A stretch of DNA of 64,000 nt, taken from Clostridia bacterium. GTDB lineage: Bacteria > Bacillota > Clostridia > Oscillospirales > RGIG577. Below are positions 34,445 to 42,723 of this stretch, in pieces; positions within the stretch are counted from its first letter, which is position 1; each line of letters starts with the position of its first letter. The notes beneath the pieces are model-generated. The model had not been told where the DNA came from, did no database searches, and saw only the letters and a list, made by a program, of their open reading frames with translations. A program made the position numbers and the translations under genes. The stretch is taken from assembly GCA_017405765.1 (NCBI GenBank), contig JAFQZS010000033.1:1-64000 (forward strand), in the 5' to 3' direction.

Positions 34445-34834
34445 TTAGTGGCATCCTGCGCAGCCGGAGCAGTCTCCGCCGCACTCGTCGCTCGAACCTG
34501 CAAAGCAGGAGCTTATCGTGCGAATGATATAGTTCATTATCTGCTGAACCTCGTTGTTGGCATCGGTCATATCCGACATAATGGGGCTTGCCATGATCTC
34601 CTCATATATGCTCATTATCTGAGAATTCTGCGTCTCCATCTCTTCGTTCGACGCGCCGTCATTCTGCATCTGAACGAGCTTCTGACGCTGCATCTCAAAG
34701 TTGCCCACCTTGTCTCTGAGCGCTTCATCTGCCTCAAACGCCTCGTTTGCGGCCAGAAGTCTTTTGACCTGCTCGGTCTCTCTCATAAGCTCGCCTATTT
34801 CCACTGCTTTAGATAAAATAAGATCCATCGACAT
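34445..34834 (-). CDS. YlbF/RicA-family protein with cysteine-rich tail
   Basis: The 129-residue helical protein matches the YlbF/YmcA (RicF/RicA) family: AVEIGELMRETEQVKRLLAANEAFEADEAL, then a second helix pair. The last 20 residues contain five cysteines (pattern C-x8-C-x3-C-x2-C-x2-C) and a terminal His. In Bacillus the RicA-RicF-RicT complex carries Fe-S clusters and guides RNase Y processing, and ricA follows miaB as here. A Fe-S or metal role for the tail is inferred. No ricF or ricT is in the window. Confidence 0.82.
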   Translation of the reverse strand: MSMDLILSKAVEIGELMRETEQVKRLLAANEAFEADEALRDKVGNFEMQRQKLVQMQNDGASNEEMETQNSQIMSIYEEIMASPIMSDMTDANNEVQQIMNYIIRTISSCFAGSSDECGGDCSGCAGCH

Positions 34835-34867
34835 TTTAAAATTTTCCTTTCGTTATATAAATATTTT

Positions 34868-36274
34868 TTATAATTTTCCGTATAGCGACCATGTGTTGGC
34901 CTTTATTATCTCAAGGTCGCAGAACTTCCCCTTAAGGTCCTTCGTCCCCTCGAAATTCACTGTTTTTCCGCCGTCAGTGCGTCCCGTCATCATATTCGCA
35001 TCGGTACGGCTCTCCCCCTCTACCAAAACTCGCACGCGGCGATGAAGCAAAGCCTTGTTTTTCTCAAGAGAGATACCGTTCTGAAGCGCCGTAAGCTCGT
35101 CGAAGCGGCGTTTTTTTACGTCTCGCGGCACCTGCTCATCCATAGCGGCGGCGGGAGTTCCGGGCCGCCTTGAATAGAGAAAAGTAAAGAGCATATCGAA
35201 CTGCCCCTCGCGAACGAGAGCAAGCGTATTTAAAAACTCGTCCTCCGTCTCGGACGGAAATCCCACGATAACGTCGCTCGTGACCGTAAGGTCGGGCATA
35301 TAAGAACGCGCAAGCGCAAGCTTGTCAAGATACTGCTTTTTCGTATATCCGCGGTTCATCGCACGAAGCACCCTGTCGTCTCCCGCCTGGAACGGAAGAT
35401 GCAGATGGCGCGCCGCCTTTTGGCATTCTGCCATAGTGCGAAAGAGCTTCCCCGTCGCGTCCTTCGGATGCGACGTCATGAACTTTATGCGAAAGTCGCC
35501 CCGAATATCGTTTATGCTTCGCAGCAGATCGGAAAAGTCTATATCTTCACTAAGGTCGCGCCCGTAGGAGTTTACGTTCTGCCCCAAAAGCATGATCTCC
35601 TTAACGCCCGACTCAAGCGCCGCAGTGACTTCATCAAGTATCTTTTGCGGCTCGCGCGAGCGTTCGCGTCCGCGCACATAAGGCACGATGCAGTACGAGC
35701 AGAAGTTGTTGCAGCCGTACATTATGGATATATTGGCCGAAAACCCGTTGTCGCGCAGTATCGGCAGCCCCTCGTATATGCGTCCGTCGGTATTTAGAAC
35801 GTCGAACGTGCGGCCGCCGTCTTTAAGCGTATTTAAAAGTATTTCGGGAAAACGCGCCAGCGTGTGCGTGCCGAATACGGCGTCAACGTGGGGATAGCGC
35901 ATTTTTATGCGGCGGGCGTTTTCTTCTATCTGCATCATGCAGCCGCATACGGCTATCTTCATATCGGGATTCTTTCTCTTTTCGTGCACAAGCGCGCCCA
36001 CGTTTCCGAACAATCGCATCTCGGCCCCCTCGCGCACGGCGCAGGTGTTGAACACGACCAGATCGGCGCCGCGTCTTTCCGAAACGAGCCTGTATCCCAT
36101 CTCAAGGAGCATTCCGCGCAGCCGCTCCGAATCGTTCTCGTTCTGCTGGCAGCCGTACGTCACCACGCAGGCAGTATGATCCCTGCCGCGAAGCGCGCCC
36201 TTTTTAGATATTATTTCACGCACCGCCAAAGCATACTCTCTTTGCCGCATCATGTCAATTATTTCGTTTGGCAA
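34868..36274 (-). CDS. miaB: tRNA-2-methylthio-N6-dimethylallyladenosine synthase
   Basis: MiaB adds a methylthio group to i6A37 of tRNA. The protein has the UPF0004 domain with three cluster-binding cysteines (TYGCQQNENDSE, FNTCAVRE, VCGCMMQ), the radical SAM motif MYGCNNFCSYCIVPYVRGRE and a C-terminal TRAM domain. TTG at 36274 is chosen because GGAGAG lies seven bases upstream and the extended -10 promoter (36314-36322) would start transcription around 36307, downstream of the first in-frame ATG at 36325. This gives 468 residues. Confidence 0.93.
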   Translation of the reverse strand: MPNEIIDMMRQREYALAVREIISKKGALRGRDHTACVVTYGCQQNENDSERLRGMLLEMGYRLVSERRGADLVVFNTCAVREGAEMRLFGNVGALVHEKRKNPDMKIAVCGCMMQIEENARRIKMRYPHVDAVFGTHTLARFPEILLNTLKDGGRTFDVLNTDGRIYEGLPILRDNGFSANISIMYGCNNFCSYCIVPYVRGRERSREPQKILDEVTAALESGVKEIMLLGQNVNSYGRDLSEDIDFSDLLRSINDIRGDFRIKFMTSHPKDATGKLFRTMAECQKAARHLHLPFQAGDDRVLRAMNRGYTKKQYLDKLALARSYMPDLTVTSDVIVGFPSETEDEFLNTLALVREGQFDMLFTFLYSRRPGTPAAAMDEQVPRDVKKRRFDELTALQNGISLEKNKALLHRRVRVLVEGESRTDANMMTGRTDGGKTVNFEGTKDLKGKFCDLEIIKANTWSLYGKL

Positions 36275-36313
36275 TGGTCCACTCTCCGATTTTCCTAAAA
36301 TACCTTGTTTTTT

Positions 36314-36322
36314 ATCATAACA
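36314..36322 (-). promoter_or_regulatory. Extended -10 promoter of miaB
   Basis: TGTTATGAT fits the TGnTATAAT extended -10. No good -35 is visible, since that region is occupied by the T-run of the preceding terminator. Confidence 0.55.
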
Positions 36323-36335
36323 CATAAACGCAATT

Positions 36336-36364
36336 AAAAAAAGACTCTTTATGAGTCTTTTTTT
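36336..36364. terminator. Symmetric terminator between the P-loop gene and miaB
   Basis: AAAAAGACTC-TTTAT-GAGTCTTTTT is a hairpin with A- and T-runs on both sides, so it can act on either strand. On minus it ends the P-loop gene. Confidence 0.8.
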
Positions 36365-36397
36365 AATTTTAAATAAATATTAACATTTGGGCCGCCG

Positions 36398-36811
36398 TCA
36401 GCTTATTATGTACTTTTTGGAATCACCCATATTTGCGGGGTCCATACTTGCGGAAATGAAGAACTCTATTCCCGTTCTGTCGGAAAACTCCGCCATCTCT
36501 TTTATAAACACTTCAAACAACTCGTCGGTATTGTTTTTAACGATCTTAAAAAGGCCGTCAATATAAATATTCGTTATATCGTAATTTCCTGCATGAAGTC
36601 CCTTCACAAAACCTGTGAATCTGTCGTAATTCTGTAAGTCGTACTCAGATGCGTCCACAAGTCTTATATCGCGGTCGAGATCATACATGAGCTGATTCGA
36701 TTTTTCGATAAATACTACATTTCCTTTTGCCGTCTTAACGGTATTGTTGGCGTCGCTTATTATTTTCTTCGTTTTACCCGAGCCTTTAAGTCCTGCAACA
36801 ATCTTTATCAT
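36398..36811 (-). CDS. Small P-loop protein of unknown function
   Basis: The 137-residue protein starts MIKIVAGLKGSGKTKKII, a Walker A motif. NVVFIEKSNQLMYDLD and a Walker-B-like NIYIDGLFKIV follow. It looks like a minimal single-domain ATP-binding protein without a recognisable partner domain. The start at 36811 has AGGAG nine bases upstream and a consensus promoter; the frame opens 21 codons earlier without support. I do not recognise the family beyond the fold. It is monocistronic between pgi and miaB. Confidence 0.72.
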   Translation of the reverse strand: MIKIVAGLKGSGKTKKIISDANNTVKTAKGNVVFIEKSNQLMYDLDRDIRLVDASEYDLQNYDRFTGFVKGLHAGNYDITNIYIDGLFKIVKNNTDELFEVFIKEMAEFSDRTGIEFFISASMDPANMGDSKKYIIS

Positions 36812-36845
36812 GGCATTCACTCCTATAATGTTTTTGGGTAATAAT

Positions 36846-36874
36846 ATAATACTACATCTTATCGGCTTTTTCAA
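36846..36874 (-). promoter_or_regulatory. Promoter of the small P-loop gene
   Basis: TTGAAA (36874-36869), 17 bases, TATTAT (36851-36846), about 35 bases upstream of the start codon. Confidence 0.78.
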
Positions 36875-36929
36875 TCAAATACGCATATTTTTTTAAAGTA
36901 ATGTATATTTGACCTCTTTATTCGCCCGA

Positions 36930-38228
36930 TCACTTCATTGGCTTATTCAAAAATTTTCTCATATAACGTTTGTAAGCCTCTACTCCCGGCTGATTGAACG
37001 GATCCACGCCCAAAATATATCCCGACAGCGCGCACGCCTTTTCAAAGAAATACGTAAGGTATCCGTATGAATATGCGTCGGCGCGCGGGAATGTGACGGT
37101 AAGATTAGGTACGCCTCCGTCGCGATGCGCCGCAGCCGACGATATCATCGCATAACGGTTTATTTCCGACAGCTTCATGCCTGAAAGATACGAAAGAGCG
37201 CCGTCCTTCGCGCTGTCCGAAAGCGTTATATCGGAAAGCGGGGAGTCGGGCCATAAAAGCGTTTCGAACTGGTTCTTCGTGCCGTCCTGTATATACTGGC
37301 CAATCGAATGAAGGTCGGTCGAGAACGTGGAGAACACGGGGAATATGCCGCCGCCGCTCTTTCCCTCGCTTTCGGCAAAAAGCTGCTTTAACCATTCGCC
37401 GAAGGCATGAAGATTTGGCTCGAACGAGGCGAAAACTTCAACGCATTTGCCTTTACTGTAAAGATAGTTTCTAACGGCAGCGTATTGAAGACATAGATTG
37501 TCTTCAAACTCAGGCTCCATAAAATCGCGGTAAGCGTCGCGCGCGCCGCGCATTACCTCGTCTATATCTACGCCGCATACGGCCATAGGAAGAAGCCCTA
37601 CCGGCGTGAGCACCGAATAACGTCCTCCCACGCCTGGGGGAATGTCGAACGATTCATATCCGCGCTCGTCTGAAAGCTCTCTTAAAAGTCCCTTTGTCGG
37701 GTCGGTCGTAACGTATATCCTTTGCGCCGCCTCGCTTTCGCCGTAACGTTCTTTTATAAGCTCCAAAAATATCTTGAACGCCAGATCCGGCTCAAGCGTC
37801 GTGCCTGATTTTGATACCACGTTTATGGAAAAATCACGTTCTCTCAGCATATCCATCACAGAGTTTATGCTGTCCGGCGACAAATCGCATCCGCTGTAAA
37901 AGATCATCGGCGTATCCTTCGCCGTAAGGTTGTAATTTCGCCCCTTTATGAACTCTATGGCTCCCCGCGCGCCCGCGTATGAGCCGCCTATCCCTATGAG
38001 CACAAAGGCGTCAGAGCTTTGTTTTATCCTCTCCGCGCATTCTTTTATTCTATTAAGAGACTCATCGCTCGTGCTTTCGGGCAGGTCGTGCCAAATCGTC
38101 ATGTTCGCTCCTGCGCCGTTTTTTGATATAAGCGCGTAATACGCGTCAAGCGAGCGTATTTTATACGCTTCAAATTCCGCCAAAGAAAAAATATCGCCGC
38201 AATTTTTAAAATCAATATTAAAGGACAT
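36930..38228 (-). CDS. pgi: Glucose-6-phosphate isomerase
   Basis: Pgi interconverts glucose 6-phosphate and fructose 6-phosphate in glycolysis. The 432-residue protein shows the phosphate-binding IGIGGSYAGARGAIEF, VVSKSGTTLEPDLAF and GGRYSVLTPVGLLP. The C-terminal FNQPGVEAYK carries the conserved catalytic lysine of the family. It is slightly shorter than the usual 445-450 residues of bacterial enzymes. It is a single-gene unit with a strong promoter. Confidence 0.95.
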   Translation of the reverse strand: MSFNIDFKNCGDIFSLAEFEAYKIRSLDAYYALISKNGAGANMTIWHDLPESTSDESLNRIKECAERIKQSSDAFVLIGIGGSYAGARGAIEFIKGRNYNLTAKDTPMIFYSGCDLSPDSINSVMDMLRERDFSINVVSKSGTTLEPDLAFKIFLELIKERYGESEAAQRIYVTTDPTKGLLRELSDERGYESFDIPPGVGGRYSVLTPVGLLPMAVCGVDIDEVMRGARDAYRDFMEPEFEDNLCLQYAAVRNYLYSKGKCVEVFASFEPNLHAFGEWLKQLFAESEGKSGGGIFPVFSTFSTDLHSIGQYIQDGTKNQFETLLWPDSPLSDITLSDSAKDGALSYLSGMKLSEINRYAMISSAAAHRDGGVPNLTVTFPRADAYSYGYLTYFFEKACALSGYILGVDPFNQPGVEAYKRYMRKFLNKPMK

Positions 38229-38276
38229 TATTTCACCTCATTAAAAGTCTTTCGTCTGTTAATTGTTCTAATTAAG

Positions 38277-38305
38277 ATTATACTCTTAAAAGCGCATGTT
38301 ATCAA
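38277..38305 (-). promoter_or_regulatory. Promoter of pgi
   Basis: TTGATA (38305-38300), 17 bases, TATAAT (38282-38277), about 50 bases upstream of pgi. Confidence 0.85.
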
Positions 38306-38343
38306 GATTATTATGTCGTATTGCGCGAAACGAAAGAATTAAA

Positions 38344-38366
38344 GGGGGCGCCAAGATCACGCCCCC
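38344..38366 (-). terminator. Terminator overlapping the end of the VanW gene
   Basis: GGGGGCG / CGCCCCC with a nine-base loop, followed on minus by TTTAATTCTTT. The VanW stop codon (38359-38357) lies in the loop. Confidence 0.6.
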
Positions 38367-38962
38367 AGGCTTGTCAGCGTTACCGTAAGCTCGTCGCTTC
38401 CCAAATAAAAATCCATTCTTATCGGCTTGTCTGTCGAATTTAAAAACTTAAGATCAAGCTCGCCGTAATATACCGTGGCGTCTTCGCCTTTCGGCACATA
38501 GTCAACTAAAAGTCCGTGCTCGTGGCGCTCCGTTACGGTAAGTCCGGCGTCCTTCGCCGCTTTATAAAGCGCGGAGCTTACCTGGCATATACCTCCGCCG
38601 ACTTCTTTTTCCTTTTCATTGTCCTTAAAAACAACTGCCTTCTTAAAACCGCGCTCCATTGTACGCCGCCCGACGCTCTCGTTGAATGAAAACTCTTCTT
38701 TGGGACCAAGCACCTTTCCCTGAAGCGTCTCCACGGTAAGGCGTATATTCTCTATGCGCCCCTCGCGCTTGTCCAAAAGCGGCGTAACGACACTTATAAG
38801 CTCGGTTTCGTAAGTTACGGCTTCGTCCAAAGCTTCGCTCTCCTTCGTCTGCTGCGCCGCGGCGTATATATTTTGCGTTATTCTTTCTCCTGCCTGAGTT
38901 TGCGCGCAGGATGCGCAAAGCGCCGCTAAAAGCAAAAAAGCAAATGCCGACACTTTTCTCAT
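38357..38962 (-). CDS. VanW-family lipoprotein
   Basis: The 201-residue protein has a lipoprotein signal peptide ending in the lipobox-like CASC (Cys19) and a VanW domain. Its signature is seen in LGPKEEFSFNESVGRRT, the conserved VGGGICQVSSALYKAAKDAGL, and HEHGLLVDYVPKGEDATVYYG. VanW occurs in some vancomycin-resistance clusters but is widespread elsewhere, with unknown function. No van genes are near. It starts three bases after another lipoprotein gene, so the pair is co-translated. Confidence 0.88.
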   Translation of the reverse strand: MRKVSAFAFLLLAALCASCAQTQAGERITQNIYAAAQQTKESEALDEAVTYETELISVVTPLLDKREGRIENIRLTVETLQGKVLGPKEEFSFNESVGRRTMERGFKKAVVFKDNEKEKEVGGGICQVSSALYKAAKDAGLTVTERHEHGLLVDYVPKGEDATVYYGELDLKFLNSTDKPIRMDFYLGSDELTVTLTSLGA

Positions 38963-38965
38963 ACG

Positions 38966-39289
38966 CTAAAACGACTGAAAATCCGTCAGTATCCTGTATT
39001 TCCCGTACCAATCAAGCGGCATGGGTCCGAGCGGCGTATAGAATCTTATATAAGAAGGCTCTCCCGCAACGCCGCCTTTATCATCAGCCGCACGGCTTCT
39101 TTGTGTGCGCGTCCCCAAAAAAAGCGCGCCGTCCATAACGTCCGCCGAGCCGGTCGTCTCCGTTATGAGCGCGCCGCTTTGGCTTCGGCCGACGCCTTCA
39201 TAAGAGGTCACGCCGTTTCGAGCGCTCTGACACCCAAAAAGAGAAATCGCGATAAGGCATACGACGGCTGCAGCTGCAAATTTTTTCAT
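38966..39289 (-). CDS. Small putative lipoprotein
   Basis: The 107-residue protein begins MKKFAAAAVVCLIAISLFGC, a lipoprotein signal peptide with lipobox LFGC. It continues as a small extracellular domain containing GALFLGTRTQR, YIRFYTPLGPMPLDWYGKYRIL. I do not recognise the family. The start at 39289 has AAGGAGAG upstream; the frame opens nine codons earlier. It forms a pair with the VanW-family lipoprotein that follows. Confidence 0.7.
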   Translation of the reverse strand: MKKFAAAAVVCLIAISLFGCQSARNGVTSYEGVGRSQSGALITETTGSADVMDGALFLGTRTQRSRAADDKGGVAGEPSYIRFYTPLGPMPLDWYGKYRILTDFQSF

Positions 39290-39373
39290 ATCATCTCTCC
39301 TTTTTACGAAGCACACGTCTTCGCAAGCGTATTATTTGCCGCCAAACGAGAGATTAAACTTGAAAAAATATAT

Positions 39374-39401
39374 AAAAAAACCTCGATCGCTCACATCGAG
39401 G
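39374..39401 (-). terminator. Terminator downstream of tadA
   Basis: CCTCGAT / ATCGAGG with a seven-base loop is followed on minus by TTTTTTTATATA. It lies about 145 bases past the tadA stop, an unusually long gap. Confidence 0.75.
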
Positions 39402-39403
39402 TC

Positions 39404-39544
39404 TTTTGTGGGGAGTTAGGGGGAATCTTTATTAAAAGTTTGAGGTTTCTTTTTACACTTATATAATAAACCTTCCCTTTCCCCATTTCATGTATAATAT
39501 TTGTTTAAAATGTGAACTTTGTGTAAAGGCATGTAAACAAATTA
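39404..39544. other. AT-rich gap after tadA with purine- and pyrimidine-rich blocks
   Basis: No reading frame of note is present. On the minus strand the segment carries a GGGG-AAA-GGGAAGGTTT block (39484-39467) and later AAACC, TTCCCCC and CTCCCC blocks that could pair with it, just before the terminator. On the plus strand there is a possible promoter, TTGAGG, 16 bases, TATAAT (39441-39468). It could be a long 3' untranslated region or a small RNA. The remainder, 39290-39373, shows only the ribosome-binding site of the small lipoprotein. Confidence 0.3.
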
Positions 39545-40012
39545 TTAAATGTCCGCACTTTTTCGCATTTTTTCAAAAAAGCGCGATATTATACGCGCGC
39601 AGTCGTCTTTTAAAACGCCGTACTCTATTTTCGGCTTCGGCGCCATATCCCAATCGAACAGATTGAATTTTGAGCCGCACGCTCCCGTTGTAAAATCGAG
39701 CGCGCCAATGTATATTTCATCTATCCGCGCAAGCATTATCGCTCCGGCGCACATGGGACACGGCTCCAGCGTTACAAAGATCGACGCGCCCTTTAAATTC
39801 CGCCTTCCGAGCCTTGCGCATGCGTCCTCAATGGCCACGATCTCAGCATGCGACGTGGCGGACGCGCGCGCCTCTCTTAAGTTTCGGCCCCTTCCTACGA
39901 TACGGCCGTTTTCAACAACGACGCATCCTACCGGCACATCGCCTGCGGCGGCGCACTTTTCGGCCTCCGTGAGCGCTTCTTTCATATATGACTGTTTTTC
40001 TTCTCTTGTCAT
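39545..40012 (-). CDS. tadA: tRNA-specific adenosine deaminase
   Basis: TadA converts A34 to inosine in the tRNA-Arg anticodon. The 155-residue protein has the zinc and catalytic motifs TSHAEIVAIEDA and LEPCPMCAGAIMLARI. ATG at 40012 is chosen because GGGAG lies upstream and it overlaps the preceding stop as ATGA; an extra eight codons are possible. It is probably co-translated with the DHHW gene upstream, a purely positional link. Confidence 0.93.
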   Translation of the reverse strand: MTREEKQSYMKEALTEAEKCAAAGDVPVGCVVVENGRIVGRGRNLREARASATSHAEIVAIEDACARLGRRNLKGASIFVTLEPCPMCAGAIMLARIDEIYIGALDFTTGACGSKFNLFDWDMAPKPKIEYGVLKDDCARIISRFFEKMRKSADI

Positions 40013-41238
40013 GGCCGTTCTCCCTGACTTACGCATAATCCGTCAAAGTGTGCGTCGTCAAATACTTCTGTATTGTACATAACTATAACGGCGTCGAAAT
40101 CGTGCTCGCGCATGACGTTTTCGGCAATGGGCGCGCCCGTGTCGCGCGGGTCCAAAAGCCACAGCTCGGAGATGCACGTTGAAAGATATGCGGCAAGCGG
40201 CAGCGCGAACGAATCCTTTATTATTAGGAGCTTTATGTCGTTTTCGGCGCTGTTGTTTTTTATTTTCATAAGGCCGTAATCATATCCGAAATACGCGGCG
40301 TATCTGTTGGCCGTTATGTCTTCGTCCGAAAGTATGCTCTCCCTTGCTACCGCGTCGCCGAAACCGCCCTCCGCGAGCGGCCAGTCGGGACGGCGCACCA
40401 TATCGCTTACCACATAATCAAAGCTGTCCTTCGGCGCAATGAATGTATAATCGTCTACTCCGGCTATAAACTTACCTACGCGCCTCCCCTGGGAACCTAA
40501 AAAGCACTTTTTATAATACGTTATATCATAGTTTTCAATATTTCTGTGATATCCCGAAGGGTCGCAGTTTATTTTGAAGCGCGAATAAAGCTCAGCCGCG
40601 ACCTCTCCAAACGCCCAGAAGGCCGTTTCATTTGTCCAGTGATGATCTGTCGCATAAAACATATCGGCATAAGGGATGCCGCTGCCCGAAAGACGTTCTC
40701 TCAGATCCAGCGTTTCAACTCCCGCTTCGCCGAGAAATGATATAAGCTCGTCTGCATCCTCATTGGAATCGTTCCTTGCTCCCGGCGGGAATACGGTGTA
40801 TCCGCGTATGCGTTTATTCGGCGCCTGGATATAGATAAACGGTATGCCCGCCGCCTTTGCTTTGCCGGCCAAAGTCAAAAGCTTTTCGCCGTATTCGTCT
40901 TTATATGCGCGCTTCTCGGAAAAATGGAGCTTGCCCTGCATATCCTTTATGAGATAGCCGTAAGCCGCATCCTCGAATATATGCGAGCCGGAAAAGACCT
41001 CGAATGCGGAGTATAGGTTTAAAAAACCGTCAAACATAAAAAGCCTGTCTTCAAAGATGTTGCCTTCCGAGCTTTCTTCCGTCTTTATATCTTCCGCTTC
41101 AACGCTGACATCTGCGTCGTCGCCGCTTTCTTTGGCAAAGGAGGTTATGAGCGTCATAATACCTACAAAAAACACAAGGAATGTAAGTATTAAAGCCGTT
41201 ACGCGCTGTTTAACTTTTTTTCGTATATCGTTATTCAT
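40009..41238 (-). CDS. DHHW-family (AlgX/AlgJ-like) protein
   Basis: The 409-residue protein has one N-terminal membrane helix (residues about 13-34) and an outside domain with FMFDGFLNLY, GIPFIYIQAPNKRI and the signature DMFYATDHHWTNETAFWAFGEV. LLIIKDSFALPLAAYLS carries the probable nucleophilic serine of the SGNH-like fold. Such proteins work with MBOAT acyltransferases to O-acetylate cell-surface or secreted polysaccharides. The MBOAT gene is nine bases upstream. The polymer modified is unknown. Confidence 0.85.
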   Translation of the reverse strand: MNNDIRKKVKQRVTALILTFLVFFVGIMTLITSFAKESGDDADVSVEAEDIKTEESSEGNIFEDRLFMFDGFLNLYSAFEVFSGSHIFEDAAYGYLIKDMQGKLHFSEKRAYKDEYGEKLLTLAGKAKAAGIPFIYIQAPNKRIRGYTVFPPGARNDSNEDADELISFLGEAGVETLDLRERLSGSGIPYADMFYATDHHWTNETAFWAFGEVAAELYSRFKINCDPSGYHRNIENYDITYYKKCFLGSQGRRVGKFIAGVDDYTFIAPKDSFDYVVSDMVRRPDWPLAEGGFGDAVARESILSDEDITANRYAAYFGYDYGLMKIKNNSAENDIKLLIIKDSFALPLAAYLSTCISELWLLDPRDTGAPIAENVMREHDFDAVIVMYNTEVFDDAHFDGLCVSQGERP

Positions 41239-41247
41239 ATCGTCCGC

Positions 41248-42714
41248 CTAAAAATTAAAATAAATAAACGGGTTATAAGTGTTCTTTAAAAGGAATGCGG
41301 TACACAGAAGCAAAAGCGCTGCATAGGCCGCAGGATATATTATATCCGCCGCAAGCGACAGAGCGCGCCGAGGCGCAGTCTGCTCTTTGAAGGCGTTAAG
41401 CTTTTCGGATATATACGGCGCAAGCGGGCACGATAAAACAGCCCCCAAAATAAGATACCAGCCTTTTCCCGTTGCAAACATAAGAAAATCATCGGAAACG
41501 AACGGCACTCCCGCGCCGCCGAACATGGCTCCCATATACGAAAGCGCGCCAGCAAGCGTATCGGCACGGAAAATGACCCAGCCGAACACCACGACAGCCA
41601 TTGTATAAAGATGCCACAGCGCGCGCGTTTTAGGAGGCGAGTCCGAAGCATTTTTCAGCGCGTCGGGGTAGAGCATTTTTTCCATTACAAGAAATACAAG
41701 ATAATAAAGGCCCCATACTATGAAATTCCACGAAGCACCGTGCCATACGCCCGTTAAGAGCCATACGACGAAGAGATTTATTATAAGCCTTATGCGGCTC
41801 TCCACTCTCGAGCCGCCCATAGGTATGTAAACATAATCTCGGAACCATGTTCCCAGCGACATGTGCCATCTGCGCCAGAACTCTGTTATGCTCTTTGAAA
41901 TATAAGGATAGTTGAAGTTCTCAAGAAATTTGAAGCCGAACATCTGCCCCAGGCCTATCGCCATGTCGGAATATCCCGAAAAGTCGAAATATATCTGCAG
42001 CGTATACGCCAAAGCGCCGAGCCACGCCGTCATGACAGACTCCGGCCCGCCGCCCGAAAAAGCCGCGTCGGCTACCGGCGCCATCTGATTTGCTATAAGC
42101 ACCTTTTTTGCAAGACCCGCAACAAAGCGGCAAAAGCCGTAGGAAAAACCGGCAAGAGTCTCTTTCCTGTTCATTATCTGAGCGGCAACCGTTTGATATC
42201 GTACTATCGGTCCCGCTATAAGCTGAGGGAAAAAGGCTATATAAAGCCCGACGTTCAATATGTTTTTCTGCGCGCGTCCTTTTTTTCTGTATACGTCGAC
42301 AACGTAGGATATAGACTGGAAGGTAAAAAACGATATGCCTATCGGCAGATCTATCACCGGCACTTTAAGCCCCGCGCCGAACATCACGTTTATGTTCTCG
42401 CAGAAAAACATAAGGTACTTAAAGATAAAAATAATGCCCAAATTGAAAACAAGCGTAAAAATCAGAACGAGTCTTGCGCGCGGCGTTTCTCTGTACTTTG
42501 TTATCATAAGCGCAAAATACCAGTTCGCCGCTATTGACAGAAGCATTACAAAAACGAAGCGTGGCTCGCCCCAAGCATAGAAAAATATACTTGCCGCAAA
42601 CAAGAGCACGTTTCTGTAAGTCATTTTTTTTAAGAACGGCTTAAACACGGCATAGTACAATAAAAGTACCGCCGGAAGAAAGCCGTAAATAAATAATGTG
42701 CTTGAAAAAAGCAT
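41248..42714 (-). CDS. MBOAT-family O-acyltransferase (AlgI/DltB-like)
   Basis: The 488-residue polytopic protein begins MLFSSTLFIYGFLPAVLLLYY and contains QLIAGPIVRY and FWRRWHMSLGTWFRDYVYIPMGG. The catalytic histidine of the family lies in VVWLLTGVWHGASWNFIVWG. It moves acyl groups across the membrane for polysaccharide acetylation. No dlt genes are present, and the partner is the DHHW protein, so AlgI-like acetylation is more likely than teichoic acid D-alanylation. Confidence 0.93.
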   Translation of the reverse strand: MLFSSTLFIYGFLPAVLLLYYAVFKPFLKKMTYRNVLLFAASIFFYAWGEPRFVFVMLLSIAANWYFALMITKYRETPRARLVLIFTLVFNLGIIFIFKYLMFFCENINVMFGAGLKVPVIDLPIGISFFTFQSISYVVDVYRKKGRAQKNILNVGLYIAFFPQLIAGPIVRYQTVAAQIMNRKETLAGFSYGFCRFVAGLAKKVLIANQMAPVADAAFSGGGPESVMTAWLGALAYTLQIYFDFSGYSDMAIGLGQMFGFKFLENFNYPYISKSITEFWRRWHMSLGTWFRDYVYIPMGGSRVESRIRLIINLFVVWLLTGVWHGASWNFIVWGLYYLVFLVMEKMLYPDALKNASDSPPKTRALWHLYTMAVVVFGWVIFRADTLAGALSYMGAMFGGAGVPFVSDDFLMFATGKGWYLILGAVLSCPLAPYISEKLNAFKEQTAPRRALSLAADIIYPAAYAALLLLCTAFLLKNTYNPFIYFNF

Positions 42715-42723
42715 ATCTCTATC

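Noticed and set aside
38357-38962. Vancomycin resistance cluster
   Set aside because: Only a VanW-family protein is present; no vanA/B ligase, vanH, vanX or two-component genes are nearby, and VanW is common in sensitive bacteria.
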